From contig RMBW01000095.1 in NCBI GenBank assembly GCA_004009845.1, positions 62,001 to 126,000 on the forward strand: a DNA stretch of 64,000 nucleotides, in the 5' to 3' direction. Position 1 is the first letter of the stretch. Each line of letters opens with the position of its first letter. The notes below the pieces were generated by a model that did not search any database, had not been told where the DNA came from, and saw only the letters and a list, made by a program, of their open reading frames with translations. The stretch is from Davidsoniella eucalypti. Its lineage: Eukaryota > Ascomycota > Sordariomycetes > Microascales > Ceratocystidaceae. The translations under genes were made by a program, and so were the position numbers. Shown piece after piece: positions 36,047 to 48,949 of the stretch.

Positions 36047-37039
36047 ATGTCTGCCCGTTCTGAACTTACTCTGACCGCTCTTGGCTGCGGTATGTTTACC
36101 ATACTCTAACCCTATAATACAATTACAAGCCGGCTAACCCTAAACACAGGCACCATGGGCGTTGCCATCCTCGGCGGTGTCCTCACTTCTCTTGCTGAGA
36201 TTGAGCCTTCTAACCCACCGGCAACTCTTCCCTCGTTACTCCCTACACACTTCATTGCCTGTGTCAAGCGCAACGAGTCTGTCGTGCGCGTACAAACCGC
36301 TCTCTCAGCGCACTCAGAGCGCCTAAGCGTCGTAGCCGACCAGAACCTAGCCGCCGTGCAGGCCGCCGACGTCATCCTACTAGGCTGCAAGCCGTGGATG
36401 GTCAAAGAGATTCTGGGTGTCGAGGGTATGCGCGAGGCACTGGCTGGTAAGCTACTGATCAGCATCTTGGCCGGTATCACGGCCGAGGATATCGTCAGCA
36501 TCGTGTATGGCGCTGGCTTGGAGGTGCCCGCCAACGCCGTGCGCGTGGTGCGTGCCATGCCGAACACGGCGTCGATGATCCGCGAGGGCATGACCGTCAT
36601 CCAGAACACCATTCCGGCCCTGGCTGATGCCCAGCAGGAGCTGGTGACCTGGATCTTTTCCCAGGTCGGCCAGGTATCGCATCTGGATGCTAAGTACATG
36701 GACGTGTGCACGGCACTGTGCGGTTCTGGCCCGGCGTTCTTCGCTTTGGTTTCAGAGGCTGCTGCTGATGGTGCTGTTGCTATGGGCTTGCCCTGTGCCG
36801 AGGCGCAAAAGATGGCTGCTCAGGCTATGCGTGGTGCTGCGTCGTTGATTCTTCAGGGCGAGCACCCCGCTGTCCTGCGCAACAAGGTCAGTACCCCCGG
36901 CGGTACGACTATTGGTGGTCTCATGGTATTGGAGGAAGCTGCTGTTCGTGGCTCATTTGCCCGTGCCGTTCGAGAGGCTACTTGTGTCGCTAGTCTGCTA
37001 GGCCAGGGCGTCAAGAATGTCAATGGCCCTCGTCGTTAA
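36047..37039 (+). CDS. PRO3: Pyrroline-5-carboxylate reductase
   Basis: Exons 36047-36089 and 36150-37039; 60-bp intron (GTATGT donor, CTAAC branch, CACAG acceptor), phase 1; 310 aa. Catalyses the last step of proline synthesis, reduction of 1-pyrroline-5-carboxylate with NAD(P)H, in the cytosol. Seen: N-terminal Rossmann loop LGCGTMGVAIL (about 12-22), which is formed only when the first 43-nt exon is joined; conserved AMPNTASMI block; C-terminal signature with AAADGAVAMGL and PGGTTIGGL near 262-270. Length fits the family (270-320 aa). The ATG at 36155 in exon 2 would remove the nucleotide-binding loop, so the spliced start is right. Confidence 0.97.
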
Positions 37040-37370
37040 GAGGCACTGTCATGTAAATGTGATAATAAATAAAACTAATGTCAAAGTGAATCTCGTGTAC
37101 GACCATGGATGGTTAATGTCATCTCTTGCTCCGGCAATCATAGTGATAGTATATTTTATATGCCGTGACAATAATATGGAAAACCGAACAAATTCATGAA
37201 TAATTTTATAAGTCATAGTAACATTTTCACAGCTCTATAGCTCCATGAGATTGATGAATTAAAAAAAAAGTCTTAGTAGTAGTATCGAAGTATTTCGGTC
37301 TATATTTTAGGGCTGATCTCCGCTTTGTGCCCTCTAAGAGGAATAACATTAGTTACTCTTCGGAAATAGA
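37040..37370. other. Convergent 3' region, PRO3 / HAT1
   Basis: 331 bp of AT-rich DNA between convergent stop codons, with AATAAATAAA-type sequence shortly after PRO3 that can act as a polyadenylation signal. Confidence 0.5.
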
Positions 37371-39016
37371 CTAGGAAGCCTCCTCTTCGTCTTCATGTTC
37401 TTGGATTCTCGCCCGCTTTTCTGTCAACTGGTCACCACTACCACTAATTCTTCTCTTGTCTAGAGATTCTGCCCTCCAGCTCTGTACATCAAAGGTGCTC
37501 TTGTGCTTCGATGAACGCTCCACCAACTCAAGGATACGCGCATAATCCAGACTGACGCCCTGAACAGTCTCTTCTAGGCGCATGACACGCTCCTCGTGCT
37601 CCAACTCTGTCAGAGAATCTCCGTATTGACGGACTAGACGGTCTTTTGCTAGCAGTGACCATAGACGGAGCTGGTGGCGGTCTGCGCCAGAAGGCTTGGC
37701 ATTGTTGGTATGGATAGATGGACGAACCGAGGCGGGGAGTTTGTCCATAAGGTGTAGCTCAATGAGGCGTTGGAATTGGCGATTAGGCATTTTCAACTTG
37801 GCTTGGAGCTTTTTGAGAAGAGGTATGTTGAGGAGCTTTGCCTTTTCAAAGCCTGGCTTGCCTTGCGAGGAGCTGCCCTTCTTTTTGCTGCTTGGTGGGG
37901 CAGGACGGATGGGAGAATAAGCAGTATTCAACTGGATCTTTTCGGCCTCGGGGAGGGAACGGAGGTAGATGAGATCGCAGACATCACGAAGATCGTCGAA
38001 CGTGTTACTGGGAGATTCGACAGTGATGAGCTTCGTGGTTTCGTCGGAACGGTAAACACCATGAATGGTGTTGTAGAGAAGCTGTGCAAAGCCCTTGCGC
38101 TGGAATGGCGGCAGGATAACAAACTGGGCTAGTCTGCGGGTAGCTGGCAACGTTGCTAGGTCAAAGTCGGCAAACTTGGGGTCTGGTAGCTCGAAAGCCT
38201 CCTGCTGCTCCTTGGAAGTAGTGATCGGTGCGTAGTTGAATAGAGAGAAGACAGTGGCGTATCCCATGATAGTGTACTCAGCGGCGTCACAGCGGTAGAG
38301 GAAGTAGACAGTCCAGTTGGAATTAGTGAGAAGCGCGGGGTCTTCGGTGATAGTAGAGCCACCGTCGATTAGTAGCGGGTTGAGGAAGTCTAGACCGGAC
38401 ATGGCGACATAGACCTTGGGGTTTTCAAGAGTGCCACGCCACACTTCAAAGCGGACGGAATCCTCAGCTCCTTGAAAGACGCCGCATAGAGTGCCTGGGG
38501 GCACGAGGAAGTCTTTCTTAGCCTCTTGCGCCTTCTTGGTAAATGTAGCTTCGTCGGTGAAGTTCTCTATAGACAGAGCTTGTTAGCATTACACACAATA
38601 GAAAGACTCATTTCGGACATGGGATCTATACCCTCATCTATGATTTCGGCCCAGATGTCGTCGACGTCATCGGCCTTGACATCGCCTTGCTCAGGGATGA
38701 CTTCATCAAAGGACGTCGCATAGCGGGTTATCAGGACATCTTGCATGACCTGGATGTCCATGGAGAGGCCCTTGTAGCCAAAGACTTGCTCATTCTCGCT
38801 GAATAACTGATGCGTAAAGGTGGGCTTAAAGCTGTGGGTAGTTTCGAGAGGATCTTCGGGGTTCTGAGGGTTGAGGCGCACTAAAGAGATAGTTGTGGAA
38901 TCGGACGAGCTAGCCAGCCCTATAAGGTAAGTTGATAGTCAGTATATGATGTATAGTATACGAAATAGACAAGTCTAGAGTTGCTTACAGTCATCGGCAT
39001 CAAGAACAGTGGCCAT
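37371..39016 (-). CDS. HAT1: Histone acetyltransferase type B catalytic subunit
   Basis: Exons 39016-38989 (28 nt), 38919-38632 and 38566-37371; introns of 69 and 65 bp, both phase 1; 503 aa. Role: GNAT enzyme that acetylates newly made histone H4 at K5 and K12 with Hat2, before nuclear deposition. Seen: the first splice makes DDW-L-A-S, and exon 2 holds the Hat1 N-terminal domain (FKPTFTHQLFSENEQVFGYKGL); exon 3 carries the GNAT core RLAQFVILPPFQRKGFA, with the acetyl-CoA loop Q-R-K-G near 261-264, then TVESPSNTFDDLRD. The C-terminal tail is Lys/Arg- and Glu-rich and could be a nuclear signal. Length matches filamentous fungal Hat1. Divergent from the LMBR1 gene. Confidence 0.95.
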
Positions 39017-40099
39017 TGTAGCTATTGGATGTGCTAAACGTGGGGTATAGCGCTCTATATGATAATGACAAGATCGATCGCAAAGCAGTCCTTGAGATAG
39101 AAAACGTAGGCAAGCTGAATTTATTGACGATTTTGAGACTGGTTGTGTTACAGGACCAAAATCGGCGAAATAAAAAGACCAATAAAACAGTAAAGCCCAG
39201 ATGGGAAATGAAAAAAAAAAAACCCAAAAAGAATATGTGGAATTTTGATGCTGCTATGTCAAAATTGGTGATGGTAATTGAAGAAAAAAGTTCACAGTCG
39301 CGATGCGCCTAAACACGCTAGAGAGCTTAATTGAGCAATTACCGCAAGAAGACTTAGAGAATTAGGCTAAGACTTCAATGTTGCAGCGCGTCTACTGCCA
39401 AGTTTGCAATAGCTCTTTACGCGACGCCACACAAAGTATTGACAGCCACAGAGGCTCATTTGAGGCTCAGCAGAACAGTTGTGGCGCCCTCTCTACCTCA
39501 TGACGTATCCCAAAACGAAGAACGCCAAGCGGTTTCGCATACAAAAACAATCGTTTCCGATGATGATTTTGTCGGTTGCGACTAAGTGAATGCGTTCATT
39601 TTTCTACTCAGTCGAATAACTGCGGATCTGCATTCAACACCATCTCCAGCTTCTCAAGATCTCTTTAGCCCCAATAACTAAACAATAACAACAACAATAC
39701 TCAGCACTACTCCTTTAACCCCCAAACCCCCAGTGCTTTGCTTTATTTGCTTCTATCCGTTTAATTGATACAGTATTATGCGTCTCGCTTCTCTTTCCTC
39801 CCCCCACTGATTTCCAAATTGCGCTGCGTCATCTGCCATTGAATGATTGACTGATTGACTGATTGCCATGTCGTCCGCCGTGCATTCCATATAGTCTGCC
39901 ATATAAGCTTGATTTTTACCTTTTCTCTCTCATTTCTAACAGTATTACGCTTCTATCTTGTCTTCTTCTGCCGTTCTTGGCATTATTAGCTGCTTAGAGC
40001 TCTCCACCCGACTGGATCGTGAGCTAGCTAACCCAAACCCTCTGAAGTGTAGATCGGGACTGCATCGCCCACACCGTCGCTTCTGATACATTCCTGATC
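39017..40099. other. Divergent promoter region, HAT1 / LMBR1 gene
   Basis: 1.08 kb between divergent starts. The right half (39600-40090) is pyrimidine-rich with CAACAA-type stretches, fitting a leader of the LMBR1-domain gene. A short tandem repeat of GATTGACT lies near 39843-39863. No gene seen. Confidence 0.5.
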
Positions 40100-42381
40100 A
40101 TGGCGCCGGTGCTATCAGAGGTCTTCGCAGCCTTAGCGCTCGCCGTGATCTCACTTGTCGTCCTGCTGACGCTTCGCTACTATCTACCGCTGCGTCAAAC
40201 ACCGGGCTTCTATCTAGTGCCCATCTTCTTTGCTCTATTCTTACCCGCCGGCATTGTGCTTCTGGTGCCAATTGATTTGGCATCGAGCTCGGTGGCCGAA
40301 GATGTGGCGTCGCGGGGCATTTGGCTGCCGCAGCGCCTGCTGCTTGTTTGGTGGCGCATCACATACTGGCTGACCTTTTGCTTGACATGGTACGGATATA
40401 CAGACAGAACCGGCACAGTCATTGCTATACGTCCTGCTTCTTAATACTTACCATGTGCTATTACAGGTTCATCCTCCCCATCTTGGGCGAATACTCCGAC
40501 TCCGGCTTCCGCGAACCCTATGACCGCTTCATGTACTCGCTGCGCCAGAATGCACAGTTTCACGCCATGGTCTTTGGTTCATCCATCGTGGCCTTGGTCT
40601 ACTTGATCGTCAGCTACGGCTTCTCGATGTCGTCGCTCAAAACCACCATCATGGCCCTGTCGTACTGCTGGGGTCTGTTGTTTGCCATCTATCTGATGGG
40701 CCACGGCCTAGTGTCCATCCCGCGCTCATTATTCCGCAACGCCAGTCTTAGCGGCCGCTTGAGGCGTTTGCAGAGCCATGCACCACGCCTACACGAGAAG
40801 CTTGAAGACTCCCAGCTTGCACTCGAGGACTTGGAGGCTAGCGTATCTGAGCTTGCCCGTAGAAAGGGCAATAACAGTAGCAGCGTCCGTGACTTTAGCG
40901 AGTGGGTTGACGAACTGGTCGATGTAGCCAGTACGGCCGAGTCCGGACTTGTGTCCTCATCGACTGCCGGCGCAAATCTCGGCGGCCTGGGAAATGCCGA
41001 GCGCCGTAGACTACCAACAGTTATCACAGAAAAGTACATGGCCGACATCACGCGCCAGCTTCTGCGAGCTAAACACACACGTGCCCGTTTCATGAAGGAG
41101 TGGCAACAGGTCGTTCGCGACGCTGCCCACACGCAGATGCTACTGGATTCGACGGCATCGCGCCGCCTAGATTTTGGCGCTGCCTCACCAGATGCGCCGT
41201 TCTGGGAGCGCATTAATATTCTAACACCGTATGCACGCTATTTAGTCCACGTGCAGATTATACCAGCTCTACGAATTGCTCTTGGTTCATTGCTCTCCGT
41301 TGCATCTTTCTGTATCATTTGGTCGGAACTCATCAAGGGTGCCTTTCCACAGCTTTCTCTAGTGCGTCTAAGTGTCGTTCACCACTGGACTCGCGGAAGC
41401 AACCCAGAGGGCTCCGGAAAGGGCCAGGTTGGCTTCGGCGGCCAGGTTATTGCTACCTGGTGGCTATTGTACATGTGTGTCGCCGTGTTTGCCTCCATCT
41501 CCGAGGTCAAGGTTTGGCGTGGCCGAGCTCTAGTTCGCCGCAACACCGCCCACGAGAGCGCCTTCTGGTATGCCGGCCAAGTAGCAAAGCTTAGTGTACC
41601 GCTATCCTATAACTTCCTGACGTTTGTTTCGCCCGAGTACAAAGACACTGTATTCCACAACTTCCTCGGCAAATATGTCGACTTCACTGCCCTCGGCCGT
41701 AGCTTCGACGTCATCTTCCCTGCGCTCGTGCTGGTACCTGTTCTAGCTGCCTTGTTTGGTCTTTATAGCCGCGTTCGCAAGGCGCTTGGCCTTGACTGGG
41801 ATATTCTAGATGACAGCGATGACGAGAACGACACTGGCTATGGCACTGGTTCGTGGCGTGAGGGACGCGATCTGATTAGCCGTGACCTCGGTGGCAACTC
41901 ACTTGCAGCGCGTCATGCTGAGGCCATAAGTAGGCTCAACGCTCGCGCATCTGCATCTACTGCTCCTGTCCTCTCTGTTCCTCCAGCACCAGGGGGTGGC
42001 CGGGCTCTCGGCCGGAGCGGCACTAACGCCAATAGCAGTCGAATCAACAGTGCACCAACTTCGGCAGCTCTACGTGAACGCCAATTAGCTGCGGAATCAG
42101 CTGCGGCAGACGATGGTAATTTCTTCCAACTACTAGGCTATCGGATGAAGAATACCATCGATACGATCGACACGCCACGTTGGCTTCAAGATATCGGCGA
42201 TAATATCCGGCCACCATGGGCTACAGATGAGCCTTCGGGTTCTACACAGAGGAGTAACCCTAATAACAATAGCAGCAACGATGGCTTCCTCAACTTATTC
42301 GGCGGTGGTGGAAGTGGTGGAAATAACAATGGTAGTCAAAACGGAGGAAGTAGTTCCGGAGTAGGAAGACTACGGATATAA
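40100..42381 (+). CDS. LMBR1-domain multi-pass membrane protein
   Basis: Exons 40100-40389 and 40467-42381; 77-bp intron (GTACGG donor, TTACAG acceptor), phase 2; 734 aa. The family (LMBR1/LMBRD2/limb-region-like) has about nine membrane helices; function in fungi is not settled and I infer none. Seen: N-terminal helices in exon 1 (about 8-28 and 36-60); the conserved W-F-I-L-P-I-L-G-E-Y block created by the splice; further helices up to about residue 560; a cytosolic coiled-coil-like section in the middle (LRRLQSHAPRLHEKLEDSQLALEDLEASV); and the C-terminal LMBR1 block with SYNFLTFV and HNFLGKYVDFTALGR. The last 170 residues are hydrophilic and end in an Asn/Gly/Ser-rich tail. The weak GTACGG donor is the only awkward point. 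Confidence 0.9.
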
Positions 42382-42908
42382 GTTTTGAAACAAAGGGTTT
42401 AAAAACAAAGAAGAGAGACAATAGGAATCTCTTCTCTGTTCCTTTGTTTTTTGTCTTCTTTATTTCTAGATTTTCTTTATTTTTTGTCATTCTAATATAG
42501 CGTATTCCTAACTCCTTTATATTAATACCTTTTGTTCCTAGATTCCCCTTCTTTGTAATACTAATCAAGTTCCTTTTATCGCAGTAATCTTTTTCTTATA
42601 ATATTGCTTTCATAATGTTTAATGTGAATTTATATTAAGACTTTCTTTACATTTATAAACATCAAGAAAGGTCTTTGTTGTAATAGAGCAAAAGCTATTA
42701 CTACTTCTTCTCCTACTGCACTATATATATGCTGCCAAATTCCTCTCAAATATATACATAGCTATACACCACAAACGACTTATCAATCCTCTCTCTCCAC
42801 CACCATTATGCCTTCTATTATATCGTTTCTTTTTTTTTTCTTTTTTTCTTTTTTGTTTTTTTGCTCCATAGGTTATCATCATTATTCATACCCTCTATTC
42901 CCTATTCC
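42382..42908. other. Convergent 3' region
   Basis: 527 bp of AT-rich DNA between the LMBR1 gene and the CorA-like gene, with long T runs near 42827-42860. No gene seen. Confidence 0.5.
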
Positions 42909-45382
42909 TCAGACCATCATCAGATTACTCAATTTCTCTCTTAACGATCGTGCCTCCGAGGTAGTCACTAGCTCTTCCACCTCTTCACGAGGATTCGGAT
43001 TTTGATGCCACGTAGCCACACTCGGCAGCGTCGTTTGTCGGTGCTGAATAGTCTTGCTACGCATCTGTTCCATAATAGTATGTTCCATCTGCTCCCACTC
43101 CTTATTAACTTCTTCTTCTTGTCTAGCATGTTCCCGTTTCCGGTGCCATTCGAACACGAACCAGCCCGTGACTACGACAATGGTTACGGGGATGGTTATG
43201 GCGAAATAAACCCATACGTCTCGACTGACTTTGGGCACGCCTTCGTCTTGGAAGTTGAAAAATGTCATGGAGAAGACGGAGGCTAGATATGTTCCGGGCA
43301 GGAAGATAGCTCCTAGAATCGATAAGGTTTTCATAGTCGTGCCGTCACGTTTGGAAGCGTTGGCGATGATTTTCTGTTCTTTGGCCATCATCAAGTTGAG
43401 TTTGCTTTCGCGCTGGGCAATGATGTTGTAAAGCTATCGTGCCTTTGTGTTAGTGATCATGGCTTAATATATCGTGAATATATGACTTACCGCTTCTCGT
43501 TGAACGCGTAACCGCTCCATAGATGTCCAAGCATAACTCTCGATGCCCTTTAGTTTGACCGTGTGAAATTTGATCTTGCTCAACATACTTTCGTGTAAAT
43601 CCTCAATCAATGGATCTTCTCGTGATTCTGTTGATATCTCCTTGTGCCAAACATCCAAACCACGGTGTACTTCCTCCAACATGCTCATATAAGCCCGTGG
43701 GCGTTTCCAAAGTACTTTGCATACACACTCGTACAAGTCTCGGTTGATCTGCTCAAGCACCAACCGACGACCATCCTTGACGTGGTCTTCCTTGACATCA
43801 GAATCTTCGCGGCCCGCGATGGCGTTTTCCAATTGTCGCAGAAGCTCTCGTGCTTGTCGCTGGCGATCTTCGTTTTCAGAAGATAGTTCGTTCATGGCAA
43901 GCACCAGCATAGGTAGCACAAAGGGATGGGCTAGTGTCTTCAATATTTCATGCTCATCACGCAACAGACCCAAGAGCTTATCTGGGTTGGCGGATTTGGT
44001 TGATTTAAAGTAGCCGGATGTCATGTGAGTTGTCATGTTGTAGCTCAACATTAGCTCCCAACCACGAGTAAAGCCCTTTTTAAGGACATCGGACTTACGA
44101 CACATGATCTCTATATACATGTTAGTACGGGAAGATATACGACGATAGGTCATGTATGCGGTCAAGAATCTTACGGAAACATCTTTTCTCTCCCCGGCCT
44201 TGGAACCCGCTCCAGAAGAACGGACCGACAGTGCAAGTGCCTTCAACAGCACGCATGGGCAGATTAAATTCTTGTATCATAGTCTTATAATCATCTTTTT
44301 TCAAAGAGATGTGATGTGATTTGAATGTGGCAGCGTTGGTGCAGTTATTTTGCATTCTTCATTCATGTCAGCAAATAGGTCCTTCTTGGATGAATATATA
44401 AGAAGGGATAGAAAATGATGAGGACTTACAAAAGTCTAAGACCACTTAATTGTCTGCCACTAGGCCTTTTAGGTGACAGTTTATCATTAGGGCTAAAGAC
44501 GCCCTATTTGTGTTAGATATGTTAGTCATTTGTGTCTACATGCTGTTCGTGATACAATTTTGTATGGTAGCGTTTGAGTCGTTCTACTATATCTAACAAG
44601 CAAGGCTTCTTTCTTATGGGCATATCAAACAAACAGAAACACGACTAGGTTCTGTTATTTGTCCACTAAAACAGCGGCAACCCGGAATTTCAATGCCGAT
44701 CGTGTCCACGGATGTAACGCCTGGTGACTCGCAAATAAAGATGATTGTTTCTTAAAGCAGGAACAGCCGGTCGCACAATGATGACCCCCCCTCCTCCGGA
44801 TTGACTGGAAACTTACTTCGCGCTTGAGGAAGCCATGCAAGTCTTCTTGGCTCAGGCTGTGTTCTTGGCGTGTTGATTCACTCTACAGAAAAGAAAAGCA
44901 ATGAGTTAGATACGTCAAATTTGTCGAACGAGAATGGATATATGCGGTCCATCCCGACTCATTAATAGTCCGTTGACGGTGAAGACAAAGACGCAGCCAA
45001 GCTCAGATAGTTTGTATGCAGAATCCGGCAAAAGCGGCATCGCTTGCTTGATGGGTGGGCGTAGTCGTAGTGGTAAACAGCGGCAGAAACGGCAGTGCTA
45101 TCAGCTGGCTGTCATTTACTTGCCATGTATTTCAAAGACCAAGATGATATAAGTACGCCTTCTGGGTACACAAAAGGCCTTAGCAGTCAGACGTCCACCC
45201 ACGCCAAATTCTCGACCAGGCTTTGAGATGGGCTGCGGCGTTGTCAACCTCGTCTCAGCAGCAAGGCTCTGGGCTGGCCTAGAATAAAAACTCACCTCGT
45301 AATTGAAGATTTCGAGATACTGCATCTTCTCTTCGACCTCCCTGCACTCGCCTATCAGATGTTCAAACAAAATCGAATCCAT
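42909..45382 (-). CDS. CorA-like (Mg2+ transporter-like) membrane protein
   Basis: Model of six exons: 45382-45296, 44882-44817, 44503-44430, 44356-44175, 44110-43491, 43433-42909; 517 aa; all junctions are in phase with GT-AG borders, mostly GTAAGT/GTGAGT donors and CTAAC/CTGAC branches. The last three exons are firm; the first three are short and lie between two unusually long introns (413 and 313 bp). Family: fungal CorA-like proteins, abundant in Pezizomycotina, with a long helical N-terminal domain and two C-terminal membrane helices. Seen: EGTCTVGPFFWSGF in exon 4, helical middle, then AQRESKLNLMMAKEQK and membrane helices at about 380-402 and 415-437. The Gly-Met-Asn pore motif of true CorA channels is absent, so magnesium transport should not be assumed. 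Confidence 0.82.
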
Positions 45383-47450
45383 TATAGACGAATGGGGAAA
45401 GATTAAAATAACGTGTAAAAAAATTAATAAAGGGTAGTAGAATATTAAACAATTAGTAGGATACAGGATATCCAGGAAACAAGCAGATGATATGGCCAAA
45501 GATTGTTCAGCCTCGCCGATCTTTTTTGGCAGCAAGAGCAATTGCCGTGTTGTTGACCAGGTGGTGATGGTGTGCTCTGTGGTAGGTCGTAGTCTGGTAA
45601 GTACCGTACTTGGCTGTAGCAAACGAGGCGCTTCCTTTAATTTTGGGGCTGATTTACTTTCCACTTTCCAGCTCTCTTGTTCAAAAAGTCGGATCTTATA
45701 TCTTTAGGCTGTCAAGAGCGTTCTCTATGCCGGACTTCCTTGTTATGGTCTTCCTTCCTCAAGAGAAAGCAAAGAGATAGAAAAAGAAAGTAGGGGGCAG
45801 GAGCTCTGGATGCAGCGAAACGGACTCGAGAACAGCAAGAGGGAAAAAGAAGGGCTCTTTTTCTTTGTCAATATGCCTCTCTAGACCAGCTTATAAATTG
45901 ATTCCTATTGTTGCTAGTTCACCAAACGGCAGTTTATTTGGCGACGAATCAAGAGACGCAAAGAGCTAAGGAGTTGGCTGTTCTCTTGTTTCTTTTGTTA
46001 TTTTTTCGTCTTAGCTTGACGACTTTCAACAGGCTAAATCCCTCGTGCTCTCCTTCTATAAGCAGCGACGGGAGATTGCTGTCTTTTGTTTACTTTGACG
46101 AAGTCCGAGGAGGGTTATAACAAAGTAAGAAAATATGTATATCAGGTCAGCAGAGCTAACCTAGTGTTTCCTAGAACAAAGCCGATACTTATGTAGCTGT
46201 GAAACAACCCAAAATTATCAAGTATACAACTAGAAAAAAACCGAAAAGAAAAAGGGCAATAAAATAACCCCAAAGAAAAGTATTGGAAAGGAAAAATAAA
46301 GCGCTATGTCTCTAGTCCCGGCAATTTTCTTTTTTTTTTTTGCTTTGGCTTTCGTTATTCTTTGCCCAGGTAGAAAAAAAGAAGACGAATTTTAAAATGA
46401 GAGAATAAAGCAAGCAAAATTTCTTTCATCTACTTACAAACTTCTACCGGAAAAAAAGAAAGTTATATATTGGAAAACCAAAGAATTAGAAAGAAGAGAG
46501 CTACAGAGCAACAAAAAGAGGCTTACGAATCGTGTCCGATCATTCTTCTAATCGATCTTGGTTGGTCTGGCTGTTGTTTTTTGTTTTGTTTTTCTGTATA
46601 TCTTCCGATCCGATCGACTCTTTGGGCCACATGTCCAACGACCAGATCTTTGAACTTTCCCATGCTGTTTAATTTAGGGCTGCGTAATGCTTATTGGCCA
46701 TCACTTCTTCAGCTTCTACTACTAGCTTTGTCTACCTACGCATACTTTGCATATCGGTGAACAGCACATCTCCTCATGTATGCATACTCAACGCACATAT
46801 ATGTAGCTCTTATTTCCCCTCCCCATATCAATACAACGGCCTATATTATGGGCCCTACATTGGTAGCATTTAGCTGGGTTTAGGCTTGTGAAATTACTCG
46901 ATAAACCACAGCATTTATTGTCGAGCCGGATATCAAAGCATGAGATATAATATGCTTGTTTAGCTTGGACTTTGGGTCAGATCCCCTCCTTTCTCTGCTG
47001 CTTACCTGCCTCTCTGTTTTTTCTTTCCTAAAATGTCTCTCACCAAGCCGCCCTATCTTTTTTCTTGCAGTTCTCTTGCTAAGAAACCCCTCTTGCTTTG
47101 CGGCCTTTGGAACATCGAGTTCTTGCTTAAGCCTTCTTCTTTCTACATATCTGAGTGTCCTTTAAGCCTCCTACTCTCAGATCAGCCAAAGGCCAGTCAA
47201 TATGCCAAATGGGAACTTCTCTTGCCAAACAACGGAAGCTTGGGCTCCTTTGTTGCTATCACTTGATCCAGTTCCTTGAAGATGGCTCACAGGCCCTTGC
47301 TTAAATTCAATTGCCTGCGTTTCATTTTTGAGGGCTACGTAGAGTGGCCAAATATTCTTTCCCTTCCCGTCCTGATGGTTGTGCAAGATAATGAAATCGA
47401 CATTTTTGTCTCTTTATGCACTATGCTTTTTGTCTACATTTATGGCTGAG

Positions 47451-47475
47451 TCTAAGCTAAGCTAAGCTAAGCTAT
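47451..47475. repeat. Pentanucleotide tandem repeat (TAAGC)
   Basis: Four to five perfect units of TAAGC in an otherwise unremarkable AT-rich stretch; a simple microsatellite. Confidence 0.8.
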
Positions 47476-48264
47476 ACCAAATACCATTGATCTTTTGACA
47501 TCTCTAGGCCCTAAATAAAAAGACTACCCCCTCTTTCTCTTTCTATAGCATTTCATGTTGATCAACGTCTAGAAGAGAATTTCTACCCCCAGGTTACACG
47601 CCAACAAAGAGAAGAAAGGCGACAACTAAATCAACCAGCCAATATTATCCGCTGGTCATCCAATACTACTCAATAACTACATAAGTACGTACATGTACGA
47701 CCGCTCGATCGCTTTTGAATTCTGTCTGTTGTGTTCTTTGATACTCTAGTTTGTGTGCAACGATTGTCGAGTATATCAAAGTATATCGCACTCAATACGA
47801 CAGCTGTTTTTGCCAAGTCTGACGGCCTAAAAGGTCTTAAAAACACTCGCATAAAACTTACAAATATCTGTAGTTATATGCCTTTGTCTTCCTATTTTAC
47901 ATCCCATATTCATGTTTACTATAGTACTATTGAGATAATAATAAGCCCAGCAAAAATATCACTCTTTCCTCGAAGAACTATAAACCCTCATAGCCCCTTC
48001 TTTGTATAGATCGGCTTTTTTTCTGCTCTTTTCCTTCTCCCAGCCATCTCATTCGTGTCCTTCTTATAAACCCTCATTCCATGTTCTACAACTTTTAGCT
48101 TAACCTCTAAAAACGCCCATAGAGTAACCCTACATAAGGGTTTGTCCCGAAACATAGACAACCAAACCGTGTAAAAAAGACGCTTCACCGCCTTTTAAAC
48201 AGCGTTAAAAGAGAAGGCAATGAATGGCATGACTCGAGATCGGATAGATATAGGGCTCTAAAAG

Positions 48265-48314
48265 AACCGCTGCGGTTTCTATGAAGACCGGCAAATTTTG
48301 ACCGGTGGTCAAAA
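48265..48314. repeat. Two adjacent short inverted repeats
   Basis: AACCGC-T-GCGGTT at 48265-48277 and TTTTGACC-GGT-GGTCAAAA at 48296-48314. Both are near-palindromes with CGG/CCG-type half-sites, the shape bound by fungal Zn2Cys6 factors, but they lie about 640 bp beyond the PKA stop codon, so a regulatory role is unproven. Confidence 0.35.
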
Positions 48315-48949
48315 AATTACTTCATGTTATGAAATAATAATGTATGTATTAATACTTACTTTAGATACTTCTATTCAGCTTTTACAATAATTTTACGATG
48401 CGTTCAAAATCCAATGGTTATCAAAAAAGGTCTACGCTGAAATTTCTATGGACCACCAAGATTTCACGGATTACTATGTCAAAGATACCGACGATATACT
48501 ACAGGTTCAAAGACCGTACAGTAGATTTATATATTTCATTCTCGAAGTTAGGATCCAGTTTATAGCAAAACAAGCTCGAGAAAATAGAGGAAACTGTCGA
48601 TAGAAACATCTAAATGTTTGTATAAGACGAGACGAGAAAAAAAAATAGAATGACAAGATATACATCAATATCAACCGAGGACAACAAAAAACAAAGAGCA
48701 TATTCTATCTCGTGAAAAAGAAAGGAAGGGATGAGAAAGAAAATAAGTAAAAAAAGAAAACGAAACCTCCCTTTCTTCAATGTAAAACAAAATATAACGA
48801 CCGACGTTGAAAAAAAAGCGGCATCACGATTCATAATACACTTTGACCCAACCAATATAACAAAGAGACGAATAACAAAAAGCAATGATAATCGTACGCC
48901 CCAAGTGAAAAACGCCTGTTTTTACGCCCAAGACAAAGAATTCAGAACT

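Larger units (their letters stand above)
45383..48949. other. Intergenic, no gene recognised
   Basis: About 3.6 kb between the start of the CorA-like gene and the 3' end of the PKA gene. AT-rich, with a TAAGC pentamer array at 47451-47475 and two short inverted repeats at 48265-48314. Open frames of up to 96 codons show nothing recognisable. Confidence 0.5.

Noticed and set aside
45116..45664. 182-codon minus-strand frame overlapping the start of the CorA-like gene
   Set aside because: It runs through the first exon and then into the 413-bp first intron; only 45382-45296 is kept as coding.
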